Origin: Paralvinella palmiformis
Lineage: Eukaryota > Annelida > Polychaeta > Terebellida > Alvinellidae
Assembly (NCBI GenBank): GCA_025642065.1
Contig: JAODUP010000083.1
Coordinates: 186,001-250,000 of the forward strand
Reading direction: 5' to 3'
DNA: 64,000 bases
The notes under the pieces: generated by a model
Seen by the model: only the letters and a program-made list of their open reading frames with translations
Told to the model about the DNA's origin: nothing
The model's database searches: none
Position numbers and translations under genes: made by a program
Part shown: piece by piece, positions 13,706-25,740 of the stretch
How the letters are laid out: each line of letters opens with the position of its first letter
Numbering within the stretch: the stretch's first letter is position 1

Positions 13706-14137
13706 ACCGATATATATCTTTAAAAACCTGTTATATATGGAAATTTATAACACAGATCCCAACGATAAGTAATAGCTAATCGTTGCGACATCGAATACAA
13801 ATTATTCATCCGTCCAAACATGCAGATGGTAAATTCCAAAATTGTGATACATCCTAACTATCTATCAACATCAACATTAACTTCAGCATTTACACGGAAC
13901 AAATAAAGGATACGACCAATATTGATAATAATCATTCGAATAACCGATCCAGTTCCTACGTCGTGGTTAATTATAAACAAATATCATAAAAAGAACTGGA
14001 TCGAACTGTTGCGATTAATTTATCCGGCCACCCGCATCCTGTCAACAGACCGCTAAAGACAGCCGACGTTACGTCATCCCCCACACCGCCTCCCACCTTT
14101 ATGGCCCTATCCCGAAGTCGGGTCATGAGTGGGATGT

Positions 14138-15206
14138 TCACTTGATGTTTCGGACAGAGCCGGCGTCTCGCTGTATAAAGCGGCAGTAGCCGGTGAATCG
14201 ACGTTGAAACACATCCGCTTCCATAACGGCTTCTTCCTCAGTTGATGGCTCTGGAGTGTCGTCTCCAGTGAACTCATCATATCGCCTGAAATATCAAAAC
14301 CCGATGTTTATTTGTATTTATTTACAATAGTACAACTCGATGTTCTCCATCCGTACTTCGTCGTCCATTTAAGAATAGTCTGACCATGTGCGGTATTTCT
14401 GAATAAAGTGGGCGGAAAGTCGAAGAAGCTTTGCATTACATAATTGCAACACCAATTAGAGAATTTTTTTCTTTACATTGAGCACAGCCGGGAAGAAGGA
14501 AACATACGCACCGATCGATATATATATATATATAGGCCTAGTTACAAGAAATATTCATCAGCATAATTATCTAATTACAGGTCTGCAATTTACCTGTCAT
14601 TTTAAACCTTCGGATGGGTGATAGACAGCCGTCCTGACATCGAATCACCTTTCGGGTAACGTAGGTAATTATAGAGACACCTAAGCAATCAACTGTCAGG
14701 TGTTAATGTCCGTATAACGACTGCGACATGTGGTTCGTAAGGGATTGGTAATAGAAGGCAAAGTACTCTTTGTCTCTGTGTGTGTGTCTTTCCGTAGAAT
14801 TGACATGTTGCGTCAACCGTTTACATGTCGATAAATAGACGTACAGCCACTATATACACAATGTTTCAGTGATGACGATCGACCGACAGATGGCTTGGCT
14901 GTAGCTGACATTACCGTGAAATGACCCACGCGTTTAACATCTTACACATGCCACACCGTTGCTTATAGATGTGATCAAAGCACTTAGAACTGTGCCTCGA
15001 CCACACGGCACCGAATTAGACATATATATCTCGGTAATTAATGCACGAAGACATGTTATATACAATTTCAGCCGGCTAGGTTCATACTACATGCATACAA
15101 ATTTGTATTATACACATCTGATAATTTTTCCCCATTTTAATCACCTGCTTATTAATTTTCTTTGTTTATTTCAGTCAGTTTATTATCTCGCATATCGCGC
15201 CAACAT

Positions 15207-15248
<42 letters not shown>

Positions 15249-15957
15249 TGTATCGGTTACTTTCCAGATAGCACACTAATTGGATGGCTTTTGACCATTA
15301 CTGTATGTATTTTACAAAATGATCACGAATATTATCATGATTGATTCGTTAAAATAAAGATCGAATGAATGTCTGTAGAGACCGAAATACGACATTGAAA
15401 AGAACCGAATATTATGCATCCGATTTTAAAAGGCTGAAATCCCAAATATCATGCGAGTTGATCATTACGAAAGACGTTCGAATATTTGTTCGAAAACAAT
15501 GTGCATTTACTTGCCGCGAACAATTGTTATATATAATTGCTTCACCAATCATGCATACAGCTAAATGTGCAGATTGCAGGATATACCCACAAACACCAAC
15601 CGTAATCTTTGCAGTAGATGAAGCCCTCGCTGATCGAGGTGCAAGCAGACTCCTGGTCGTTCAATGACACGATCAAATCATCGTCCATAAAACGCGCCAT
15701 GATGTTGTCTTTGCTGTGGACGGAGTCACCTTGGATGATGGTACTCAGCGTCCTACCACTGCTGATACCGCTGCTAGTCCCGCTGCTAGTCAGGCTGGAC
15801 ATTCCGGAATCCATTGGCATCATTCGGGGTGGATCCAGATGCATGAGCTGCATAAAACAGCAATCGGGATCACCAGAAGATAATACACGGAATAGTTATA
15901 AAATAATTGTGAGGCAATCATCTAAAAAGTCAACTGCAATTAATTGTAAGTCATAGG

Positions 15958-16013
<56 letters not shown>

Positions 16014-18130
16014 TCACCTTGGTCAATCTGCTGTTGAACGGTTTGGTTTCGCCTCTACGTGACTTAAGCTGCACCGTGGCCTCAACAGCTGGAGCTAGTG
16101 TTCCTGGAACGCTATCGTCCAGGTGCTGTCTGAGATCCGGTATAGAAGCGCAGCGCAGTCCGGCCGGAGGTATGCCGAATCCCGTCTGGATGAACTTGAC
16201 CTTACCCTGCCGCTTGTGGAAGAAGTACTGCGTAAGAAGGCCGATGTTCAAGAACAGCATCAATATGGCCACCGTACAGGTGACAGCTACGATGACGTCC
16301 ATCCAGGAGAACTGGCGTTTGGATAGCGAACCCATCACTCCGGCCACCATCGACGACGTCAGCTGTGGAGGATATGGCCAGATATCTCGACCGAACGCCT
16401 TTGTCTCGTTGACGTCCTTCATTCTTCGTTCTTCATCCGTAGGATGTGGACTTGGTACGTCCCGTTCGAGAGACCCCGTGATATTAGTAATCGTTACGTC
16501 GCCGTTCGAGTCATCATCGTAGGCGGATGTGATTCGTTCAGCTGGATCTTGACTGGATACGGTAGCTGCATCCGAGCGATCCTGATCAGTCGAGCTTGAG
16601 GTAGCAACAAAATCGGTTGTCTGGAAGCTCGTTATATCCCCATCAGTGGTTACACTGAAGTCCTTCTCGGTCGGCAGATGTTCCAAATGAATACTAGCGG
16701 TACTGTCATCAAATGAGGTTCTCTGTTCTTCGGTCGATTTTCTATTAGCATTTTGAGTGCTTGGATTGGGCGTCGTGTAGTCTTCTCGATATTCTTTGCT
16801 TCGTATTTCTTCAGTAATGGAGTCGGCGTTAGTGTCTGAAGATCGTTCAAAAGCCTTCGGCGAGTCTATTAAAGGTACAGAGGTAGCATCGTTCATTTTC
16901 TCTCTGTTTACTCCAGTTTGTTCTTGTCCGCTGGCAGGTTTAGGCGTGTTTTCTGTTCTTTCCATGCTTCCATCCGTTATATTTCTAGTCGAGTCATGGC
17001 CTCGATCTGCTTCCGATTGTCTGCTATGATAATTACTGTTGGGGTACACTTTTACTGGTGGCAAGTTGGCATCCAATGCATATGATTTCGATATGGCTTC
17101 TATGGTCTTGTTAACTATCAACTCCTGCTGGATGGCATCACGATAATCGATGGTCGTTTCTTGTTTCGCATCTCCTTGCTGGAAGAAAAGGAGATTTTTT
17201 TCTGACGTTCGACCATCGGTCGGTCCTGCGTGAGATTCGTTATTCGGATTTTCATCGTAATTGCCATCCCAGATCTTCGCGTGATTTAAATATACTGTCG
17301 TTGTTTCGTAGCCAGGAGTGTCATCTTCTGTTCTTTGACTTGATTCCGGTATCTTAAAATATAACCTCTCACCAATGTAAGTATGATTCTCAGCGTCTGG
17401 TCTTATGGCATACAGCTTTTTCATTAACTGTCTGCGCCTGGCGTAGTTACCTTTCATACGGAACAGGAAATGGTGTTCATTGACGACGTTGTGCACTGTC
17501 TCCTGCCTCTGTACGGTTAATGGTAAACCGGAATTGCGAATGCGAGCAATTTCCTGATCAGGAAACGTTCCATGTTGTTGTTGTGCGTTCGGAATGCTGG
17601 TCAGGGTCACATCCCTAATCAGGGGTACAGTTGGTGGTTCGGGGATGGGAGGTATGCTTGTTAAGTCGGCTGGATCCATTGTGACAGTTTCCGAATGAAA
17701 TGGCTCCTGTCCGGGTATCATGGCATCAGCTCGTGGTGGATTAGACAACTGCATAGCAACAGCAGTGAATGGATTGCTGGCAGTAGGCAAGCCCGGCGAT
17801 TGCTTATTGGGATATGTAGTATCGCGATCTCTGGCGGGCATGAAGTGACTATAATATTTCAATATATCCCAAAGAGGCAAACCTTCTATTCTGACTTCCT
17901 TAAGGTGTCGACGATGATCGGGATTTTGTTGTAGTTTATTCTCGACATTGAACAGTAGCTTAGGCTGGATCCCTTGTTTTCCGAAATTAAGATTTCTACC
18001 GTCATTTCCCGTCTTTTGAATTCCGGAATGCAATAGTGTACCTGGTGAAAATCGATTTGGTTCTGCAACATAGGGTATCAAGATATAGCGTGTGTCTGTC
18101 TATATGTCTGCGTCTATGAGTTCGGGCGAG

Positions 18131-18179
<49 letters not shown>

Positions 18180-18947
18180 GTGTATGTGTGTGTGTGTACG
18201 TGCGTTTCCGCAAACAAATACGTAAATTACACGAAGCTACCTTTAACCTTCGGACTTACGTGAACCTCGGACAGAATTTCCCAGTCTCCTGATGGCGTGT
18301 CCTGTCCAGTCTGGCGCCACCAAACGAGGGCGGATGACACTTCCCGACCCCAATAAGCCCGGTCGCTTTCCATTATCATCAGCCTCTGATCCTCCAACGA
18401 CTGTCCGCACCGAGTTCAAATGCGAACTGAAGTTTTCCCCATTTATGACACCTTTTTTGTACCTGTAGCCGTGTCCGAAATCCCAACCGCCAACTCTCCA
18501 GGTCCATAGGAAAGGATTGGCCATTCGACTCCGTTCAAATCCATTGTACCCGTCTAAACTATTCAACATTTGTATGGGTTTTATCGTATCCCGCTCGTTG
18601 TGCTGCGCTTCTTGGGTAACAGAAGACGGAAATTCGTCTGGTGAACGGGACAGGTTGTTACTGGGCCGTGTCGGTGCTTCGGACTTTACTGAAGCGAGTA
18701 CGGGTTCCAGAGAAACCAAAGACGAGAAATGTTGCCCACCGGCTTCACCGCTGTTATTCCTTCTTGTAGCGTTTGGATCATATTGCTGTTGGCCACCCAA
18801 TCCGTTCAAGTGGTCTACATCGGCCTTGTAGAGTCTGTAATGGGAGCGCAGCGGATTGTTCAACTTGAAAGCTTCGAAAACTTCGTGCTGGTTCAACACG
18901 ATCAAAACAAAGAGCAGCGCTAACTTAGCCATAATCGTCGCATACAT
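14138..18947 (-). CDS. Unrecognised single-pass type I membrane protein (4 exons, about 1045 aa)
   Basis: Minus-strand coding exons are 18947-18260, 18062-16018, 15847-about 15591, and 14285-14138 (stop). Donors at exons 1 and 2 are strong (TTCAC|GTAAGT, CCAAG|GTGAGT) and the phases match. The exon 3 donor is uncertain: 15591 or 15597 both keep the frame. Residues 6-25 (MAKLALLFVLIVLNQHEVFEA) form a signal peptide, and the second Met, at 18932, may be the true start. Residues about 819-844 (VIVAVTCTVAILMLFLNIGL...) form one transmembrane helix followed by basic KRQ, leaving a tail of about 200 residues. The ectodomain contains no cysteine that I can find and is rich in Ser, Thr, Asp and Glu with several N-x-S/T sites, which suggests an extended, glycosylated stalk. 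A small conserved-looking block around YARRRQLMKKLYAIRP is the most ordered part. The tail has DSGMSS, which fits the beta-TrCP degron form DSGxxS. I recognise no family, so the function is unassigned. Confidence 0.78.
15210..15246. repeat. (TA)n microsatellite
   Basis: A pure TA run of about 36 bp inside intron 3 of the minus-strand membrane-protein gene. Confidence 0.95.
15961..16012. repeat. (TA)n microsatellite abutting a splice donor
   Basis: A pure TA run of about 51 bp. On the minus strand it begins immediately after the GTGAGTA donor of exon 2 of the membrane-protein gene, so the intron opens with GTGAGTATATATA. Confidence 0.95.
18131..18178. repeat. (TA)n microsatellite
   Basis: A pure TA run of about 46 bp in the 197-bp intron 1 of the membrane-protein gene, followed by a (TG)n stretch to about 18200. 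Simple sequence therefore makes up about a third of this short intron. Confidence 0.95.
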
Positions 18948-20160
18948 GTATGATTACGGAGCACGTCTACGTGGATAAGGGCGCTTGGCCGATGGCTTGC
19001 TTCTGAAAAAAATCTACTATCCCGTGGAGACAGTTCCGCTCGTCAACAGCGTACCATTGTAAGCCCGTCTTTTCGCTATATTGGCCTTCGGATGGTCAGG
19101 TGCACGTTCGTTGGCCAACACTTCCGAACTCTGGAGTGTCCACGAACGAAACTATCCGTTTGGGGAGAGAATGTTCTACCAACGACCAAACATTGATAGC
19201 GCGACAACTTCTTCGCTATGAGAACAAGCCACCGCCCAACAAGACGATCATTGAGTGGCCAATATATCCCCGCCATATGCCACCCCGTTAGCCATTGTGT
19301 CTTCTCGTGTAATGCACACAACCTGTCGTACTAGACGTTGTACAGGTGTAGTCAGTTTGGTGTTCAACGTCAAGACGCATTATGTGGCTTTCCTCAGGCT
19401 ATGGAGCCAATAGGTCATTAGTGTCTGTGCGTGTGCGTTGGTGCGTGCGTGTGTGAGCGCGCGCGCACCCTTGAGTACTGTTCATTAAGGTACCGACACT
19501 GAGAATTTCGAATCATTAATTCAATCTCCGGACGATTCATCAGAAGGACTTTTCATGCTGAGACATGTTTAATGCCTCACCAAAATCCATTTGTTCAGCA
19601 ACACCCCACATTTTATACAACTGTTTCTGCTGTATTCAGTGATCAGATAGTGCAACAAACAGCTGTCATGAAGCGACAATTATTAACAATTATTGACACC
19701 TGTGGTATAGCAGGCCATTACATATTAACATTTCGAAACCAGATCTAATGTCATTTATTAATGTTCTTTATCACAAGCAGACTAATGTCAGCCTTAAATG
19801 TCATAGTAAAGACTGGACACAATTGGACTTAGGAAAAATTACTCTATTCAAGCATGCTACTAAAGTTAACTATGTAAACAACCAAAGTTGTTATATAAAA
19901 CACACCAATCAAGTGAGCAGGGTCTAATGTCATTGTTCGAAATGTGTAATAATAATGTTTCTATTCTTCATTCAGAGTACTTCAGTGCTGTACTATGTCA
20001 GTTACAGTTTTTTTAGAATGCGTCGACCTGGAAACAAACACATTCTCCACACACGGAAAAATTTACTTCTCATAACTGTAAAAACAATAATAAAATATCC
20101 CCACCCCCCTTCGCTCGCTGAACTCTCCCATTTCAAGTTCTGCGAGTATATAATATACAA
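18948..20160. other. 5' flank of the membrane-protein gene, no other gene seen
   Basis: This should hold the promoter of the minus-strand gene starting at 18947. The first few hundred bases are less AT-rich than the surroundings, but no clear TATA box or motif was identified. A GT/GC alternating run lies at about 19424-19467. No exon or repeat family was recognised in 19500-20160. Confidence 0.45.
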
Positions 20161-20173
20161 AGTACACAGAAAT

Positions 20174-20563
20174 ACTGAGCTCCCGTGGCTCAGCGGTTAA
20201 GCACCCAGTACCTGGTGCCAAGGGTCACAGGTTCGAAACTTTTTCAGAGATTAATTTCTCGGCTCACAACATCGTGGGTGGATGACCACGTTAAATGGCG
20301 CTGTCGTCTCCACTGAATTACTACTATCTGGCTGTGCCCAATAGGCCACAGCAATGGGTTTCTACCCCAAACTTCAACAAGACTGAATTACTAAAAATAA
20401 AGGGAGACGTTAAAGACCCCCTGAGGGCGTAAAACACTTCGGCTCCATCTTTCCGTACTGCTCCCCTGTGAGTGGTGCGTGTGTGTGTGTGTGGGGGGGG
20501 TTCTCAACCACTACAACATAGAGGCTGTGCCGAATAAGCGACAGCGAAAAACAAAGCAGCAGT
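20174..20563 (+). mobile_element. tRNA-derived SINE, family A, full-length with 13-bp target-site duplication
   Basis: The element is bounded by the identical 13-mer AGTACACAGAAAT at 20161-20173 and 20564-20576. Its head resembles a tRNA gene: box A TGGCTCAGCGG at 20186-20196 and box B GGTTCGAAACT at 20230-20240. The body of about 300 bp carries strings shared with the copy at 27357-27725, such as gagattaatttctcggctcac, ggcgctgtcgtctc and ttccgtactgctcccctg. The intact duplication shows LINE-type retroposition and a fairly recent insertion. Confidence 0.9.
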
Positions 20564-20963
20564 AGTACACAGAAATTGGGGAAATGTGTCAAATAAGACT
20601 TCACTATTAAACGTGTATGTGCCATGTACAACTTTGACTAGAAACTAATTTAGTTTAGCACAGGATATGGGAGATATTCTCTGGAAGAAATACGATAAAT
20701 GACTAGATGAGACACCGTAATATATAATTACATAATAAAAAAAAAATAAAAAACAATAACGTTATTACTGATTTGGCTGTTTACACGATATCAAGATGGT
20801 AACCTGTGGATAAAATAGCTATTATTATTCTATGTAGTTACATAGATCCAATCCGACGATAGTTAACTTCATATACAATCAAGCTTATCCAAATGTATAA
20901 TGAATTGTACACCCAGATGATTAACGAAGGATTTCCTCTTGTTGCTACTGAGATATCTTGGGT

Positions 20964-20964
20964 C

Positions 20965-21012
<48 letters not shown>
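20964..21012. repeat. (TA)n microsatellite
   Basis: A pure TA run of about 45 bp immediately left of the SINE at 21028. Confidence 0.95.
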
Positions 21013-21014
<2 letters not shown>

Positions 21015-21027
21015 CCTTCTGTGATGG

Positions 21028-21210
21028 TTGATTGATGATTGATGTTTTACGCCAACTTTTGTGCACAAGGTAGGCTAAATAGGCCGAGCAACCTCCGAAA
21101 GTAATGAGACGAAGTGAAAGACGAAACAACCTTTAGATATGCCCACGCCGGGGTTCGAAAACGGGTGGTCTGTGGTCCAACACGCTACAGCTAGACCACG
21201 GAGGCGCCCC
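21028..21210 (-). mobile_element. tRNA-derived SINE, family B, with 14-bp target-site duplication
   Basis: TCCTTCTGTGATGG flanks the element at 21014-21027 and 21211-21224. On the minus strand it starts with GGGGCGCCTCCGTGGTCTAG, a tRNA-like head, and has GTTCGAA in the box B position. The tail ends in repeats of TCAATCA. Relatives lie at 47628-47804, 60157-60334 and 45754-45915, with degraded pieces at 55741, 56043 and 59727. Confidence 0.92.
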
Positions 21211-21224
21211 TCCTTCTGTGATGG

Positions 21225-22690
21225 AGCGCTAGACCAAATCTAATGCGTGGCCTTCTTTGGGAGTTGCATCATTAATAGGACAGTCTAATATATATTTAGA
21301 AAGGATACTAGTTTTACTCCGTAAGCTTTTATAAAGTATTTTTACGCTCCAGGGCTTTTAGAGGTAATGACTTATAATTATACGAAAGTACCCGGTTGAA
21401 ATACTTTAATTACTTACTCACTCTTGTTTCAAGATAAATCGAAATATATAATCAGTTTTGGGATGAACTATAATTATAATTGTGTATTTAATTACAACTA
21501 TACGGTGAAATTGTAATATTCGACGTTACCGTAATTGTAATTGAAATGTTTGAAAATACGATAATTGTAATCGCTCATCATAATGGCCATAATTATTTAA
21601 TTTGAATCAATTACATTTCAATTACACTCGAACTGTATTAAACTGCTTGTCGTACTCGACAATCATCACAGAACCATGATTACAATCTTACGTGATGATT
21701 ACATAACCTTCACTCCGTGTTTCTTGTGTTGATGTAGGCCTACTAGATACTATGTTCATTCTACAATATTGCCGACTCGATTTAATTAATTCTGTTGTAA
21801 GTATGGCATGATGGGGCATACTTTGATTATGCCTAGAAGAAATATTATCAATCAAGATGCCGTCTCCAGTTTTTGCTCACTATCACCTACCTATTGGCAT
21901 CACAACGGGATATTTTAAGATTCCCACTTATTTCCTACTAATTTCGTTTCTTGCATTCCAGAACCCCAATCGCTCCACTCAACAACTCTGAGGTCCCAGA
22001 TTATGTGTTATTCTAGACGTAGAAGGAGAAAATATATCCAGAACTAAGGATTCGCATTTCTAATGTTTCTTAGCGCGTCTTCTGCACCAGCGTAACTTGT
22101 GTTTTCCAGTGCTGAAGTCAATTAAGTGTCAGCATCAAATAGATTGGAAATTGTGTAATTGAAAATTGTGTAATTGAAAATTGTATAATTCAAAATTGTG
22201 TAATTCATAATTGTGTAATTCAAAATTGTGTAACTGAAGCTTGTATATGACAAATGAAATTTGTAAGTGTGTAATTCAAAATTGTATTTGAACATTATGA
22301 TCGAAAATTATAATTATTTTATTATATAAACTGGTACAAATTTAATAATAAAACAATTATGTAATGATCCTATTGAGTCCCAAACACTATTGCTGTTTAA
22401 GTAATGTTATTTAACATCTATAATTATAATATTTTTAGTGACGTCTACATATTTATTTTAGTATTTCCTATCCGCTTTAAATGTCTATTGAATGCCGAGG
22501 ATAAATTTGTGTGTAGTAACTAGTCTTACTAGAAAAGTGTACAAATGAATAAATAGAACATATTTTCTCAATATTCCTACTAATTCTATGTTATTCTTGA
22601 AACAGCAGGACCCCTTTCCCCCTATAAGAAACCTATACCGTAGATCCAAGTTTACCACAACAGTATTGGCCTGTTACTGTATCTTATACC
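21225..22690. other. AT-rich intergenic DNA with short-period repeats
   Basis: No exon was seen. The notable content is a stretch rich in aattgtaattg-type words at about 21460-21640 and the tandem array at 22140-22285 (listed separately). Confidence 0.45.
22140..22285. repeat. Short tandem array, about 15-bp unit
   Basis: Consecutive variants of AAAATTGTGTAATTC or AAAATTGTGTAATTG repeat at least seven times with a period of about 14-16 bp, the last ones diverged and spaced out. It is a degenerate AT-rich minisatellite. Confidence 0.85.
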
Positions 22691-24150
22691 TTATCGAAGC
22701 TTAATCGAATACCCGATGTGTGTCCGGTTATCATGAATTTAGTGACATACAATTTGGATTTGTTTCCGGGAGAAGCACCAATGATGTTATTACGTATTGT
22801 ACAAAACGTGGTTCACCAGTTTACACTAGTTCATTGGACGCAGAGAGAGCTTTTGACACTGTCCCGCATGCTATTTTATTTCAAAGGGCAATAAGTGTTA
22901 TACTTGATCACTGTTGGGTGATAATGGTATCGTTCTATGTCTGTACAAGTTAAATGGGGGGGGGGTATCCTCACCGTTCCTGTTCAACCGTTTTTGTCAA
23001 GATTTGATCAATGAATCGTCTCAATGTACAGGTGGTATTAATAATAATAATAATGTATCTTTTACTGTATTTTGCTACGCTGACGACTTAATGTTGGCCA
23101 GTTTGACCAGATTGCAACATTCAATTGACGATGTTGCAAACAAATACATCACAGAATATGGTCTGCGGTTTAATCCATCAAAAACTGAATGCTCCATATT
23201 TAGTAATTGTAATTTAGATCCACATGCTGAGTGGATGCTTAACAATGTAAAACTTAAAGTAAGCGATAGCGTGAACTATTTAGGTGTATCTCACGCTAAG
23301 CCAAATGTACACTTTGATAATAGAATGAGTGCATGTAGGAGGTCGTATTTTGTCATGCCAGGCGCTGATTTTAATAACAATAACTCAGATATTGGTACTT
23401 CGTCCTACGTTTGGAAGGCGGCAATTAGACGTGTTTTAACATAGTGTTGTAATTCTATGTATATAACTAAAAGGTAACTAAGCAACATGGAAAACTTGCA
23501 GACAAAATTACCTAAACCCAGCGCAGGTCTGCACAAATACTGGAAAAGTACACCTGTTCTGAAAGCACTGAATGTAAATAAAATAGAAACGACTGTGGAA
23601 ATAAGTTCACTAGATTTGATGCGCACCATATTTTGTAATGCTTCACGAGCAAGGTCATTTTATTCTCATCTTTTAAATATGCATGTCCGTGGCAAGCTAG
23701 TTGGTGACACTGATCTTATCACCAGAATAAAAACTATTTGTTTTAAACACGAAGTATCTTTTTTTAAATTTCTGGTTGATAAAAGTTATGCCGACAAAAC
23801 AAGAATTCATTTAAAGAAGCGTTACGTGGTAGAAGATCGGTTGGCAGACAGTGTAAGGCAACTGTTGTTGAGCCGTGATCCTTACGATCGTCATGTATTA
23901 AATAATGTTGGTGTCATTTTAATGTTGGCACATGATATTGTATTTCAGTATATTTTTACCTAATATATTTGTCCTTCGTTATATTTCAACTTTATACATA
24001 ACACGTTTTTACTGCTAGTCATCCCGTTAATTTTTATGTATGGTACTGATTGCTTTATACAGATACTATATTGTGGAATATTATGTATTCAATGCATGTG
24101 TATTCTATGTACTCTTCTTTTGAAGGCTCATTAATAAAAAGTAAAAAAGA
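22690..24150 (+). mobile_element. 5'-truncated non-LTR retrotransposon (LINE), broken reading frame
   Basis: Frames at 22720-22953, 22914-23444 and 23487-23963 together encode part of a LINE reverse transcriptase. The fingers/palm part has QFGFVSGRST and DAERAFDTVPH. The catalytic box FCYADDLMLAS is at about 23073-23099, followed by GLRFNPSKTECSIF and VNYLGV. A downstream thumb and C-terminal part has LHKYWKSTP and FCNASRARSFY, familiar from LINEs abundant in invertebrate genomes. Breaks occur near a run of seven or more G at about 22957 and at stops near 23444-23480. The 5' half (endonuclease and ORF1) is absent. A terminal AATAAA at 24133-24138 with an A-rich end marks the 3' border. It is defective, with no intact protein. 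Confidence 0.9.
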
Positions 24151-24560
24151 ATATAGAGCAACTTAATGTTTGTTTTCATTACACACGACGAAATCCTTTA
24201 GCACAGAACCTTGAAAGAAGCTACTTACATTGTAAAACCATTTATAACTCAAGCAATCGGATAAATAGATTTCTGGATATTCAGTTAACAAGGACAATGA
24301 TACAATTTATTTAAAAAAATAAACATTCCAATCTCATCAAAACAATTCATGTAATTAGTTATTAGAATGAAACTTGAAAACAATATTTATATTTTTCACT
24401 GTTTTAGGTTGCTTGTACGGCCAAGAAAGTATGTTCCACGAATATTAATACATTTATCCACGCAGTGGAAGATTATTCTAATGGCTGTGATATAAGCATT
24501 ATGCTTCTGACATTATCCAACTTGTTTCAGTTTGTGAATTAATTACAGTTATGTGACGTT

Positions 24561-24563
<3 letters not shown>

Positions 24564-24609
<46 letters not shown>
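24564..24609. repeat. (TA)n microsatellite
   Basis: A pure TA run of about 45 bp followed by (TG)n. Confidence 0.95.
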
Positions 24610-24614
<5 letters not shown>

Positions 24615-25740
24615 ATAAATAAATAAAAATATTACATATAGGTTCCACATCAGTTTGGAGCTCGTTTGTAGACTGTTTAGTTTATGATCAGGAATCGAAA
24701 GATTTTTTCTGATTGTCTTGTCGTCTCTGATTGGCTTTACGAGACTGCCCAGGTCCAGAAGATACCCAGATCCGGAAAGGAAGAGACTAAAACGCCACAA
24801 GGTCGAAGTTTGCCCCACCCGAACAAATCCGGTAACTTTATACCACTATCATTCTATCATGAAAAACACACTATAGCCATGAACTTGAAACACTCGAGTT
24901 GAACACATGATGCACATGAACGGGTTTTTATTTACTCATAACATTGCAAACCTCTGGAAGAAAATGGAACACAGCCATGCTTGAAAACACAATTCATTAC
25001 ATACCATGATTTCAGCATATAATCCTTAAACGTTAACCAAAGCTTGGGTATACCTAGTTTATGACAAACAAACAACAGAACACTGGGTTAGAATATATTT
25101 CGAGTCATGGCCTGACTGTGTAACAGAATAGTAGCCAACATATTGATACCACCTGGATGTTGTGTCAGTGAAATGTAAACTGACGTATTAACACTTCTAC
25201 TTGGGTTTTAGAGCTCATTTTATTTACGGAATAGGAAAATGAAAACTTTATTGTACGTGTGAATGAAGTTTTCCCGTTACACTAGAAATCCTGCACTACT
25301 TTCTTACTACGTAGAAGTTTCTCTGTTTTGATAAGAGCCCAACTTCTGATTGCAATATCTAGTTCAGTACTGGAAATGTCAAAATGGTGGTTGGCCTGGC
25401 GCGTGGTTTTCTAAAGCCAATGGGCCTCCTAATTTCTTACTCAAACTTGTAAAGCTTCTAATGTATTGATTGCCCTCTTGACGTTTCTATGCAGCAACAA
25501 ACAAACAAACAGTAATGCAAGGTGTAGAGCACGTATTTGATTTGCAAAAGCACATAATTCTATAGCCAATGTGCCGTTTTAGTAAAACTGTGATCTCCAT
25601 ATGAATATGATGACTTCCAACGCTCCCCAGTTCCATCTGAACTGTTCATCATAATATTGCCATCGGCGATGCGAGCCGCATAGCTCAAGCATTGCAGCTG
25701 TGTATTCGAATATATTGAACAGACCTAGAGGATAAGCTAA
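24610..25740. other. Intergenic DNA, no feature recognised
   Basis: No exon, RNA gene or dispersed repeat was recognised in this stretch beyond ordinary AT-rich sequence and a short (AAAC)n run at about 25496-25510. Confidence 0.4.

Noticed and set aside
14138..18947. Possible neuropeptide precursor, because of NGKR and RRR sites in the membrane protein
   Set aside because: The protein has a clear single membrane helix and a long cytosolic tail and shows no repeated peptide pattern. Isolated basic sites are not enough.
20186..20240. tRNA gene
   Set aside because: Box A and box B are present, but the sequence does not fold into a complete cloverleaf and is the head of a SINE with target duplications.
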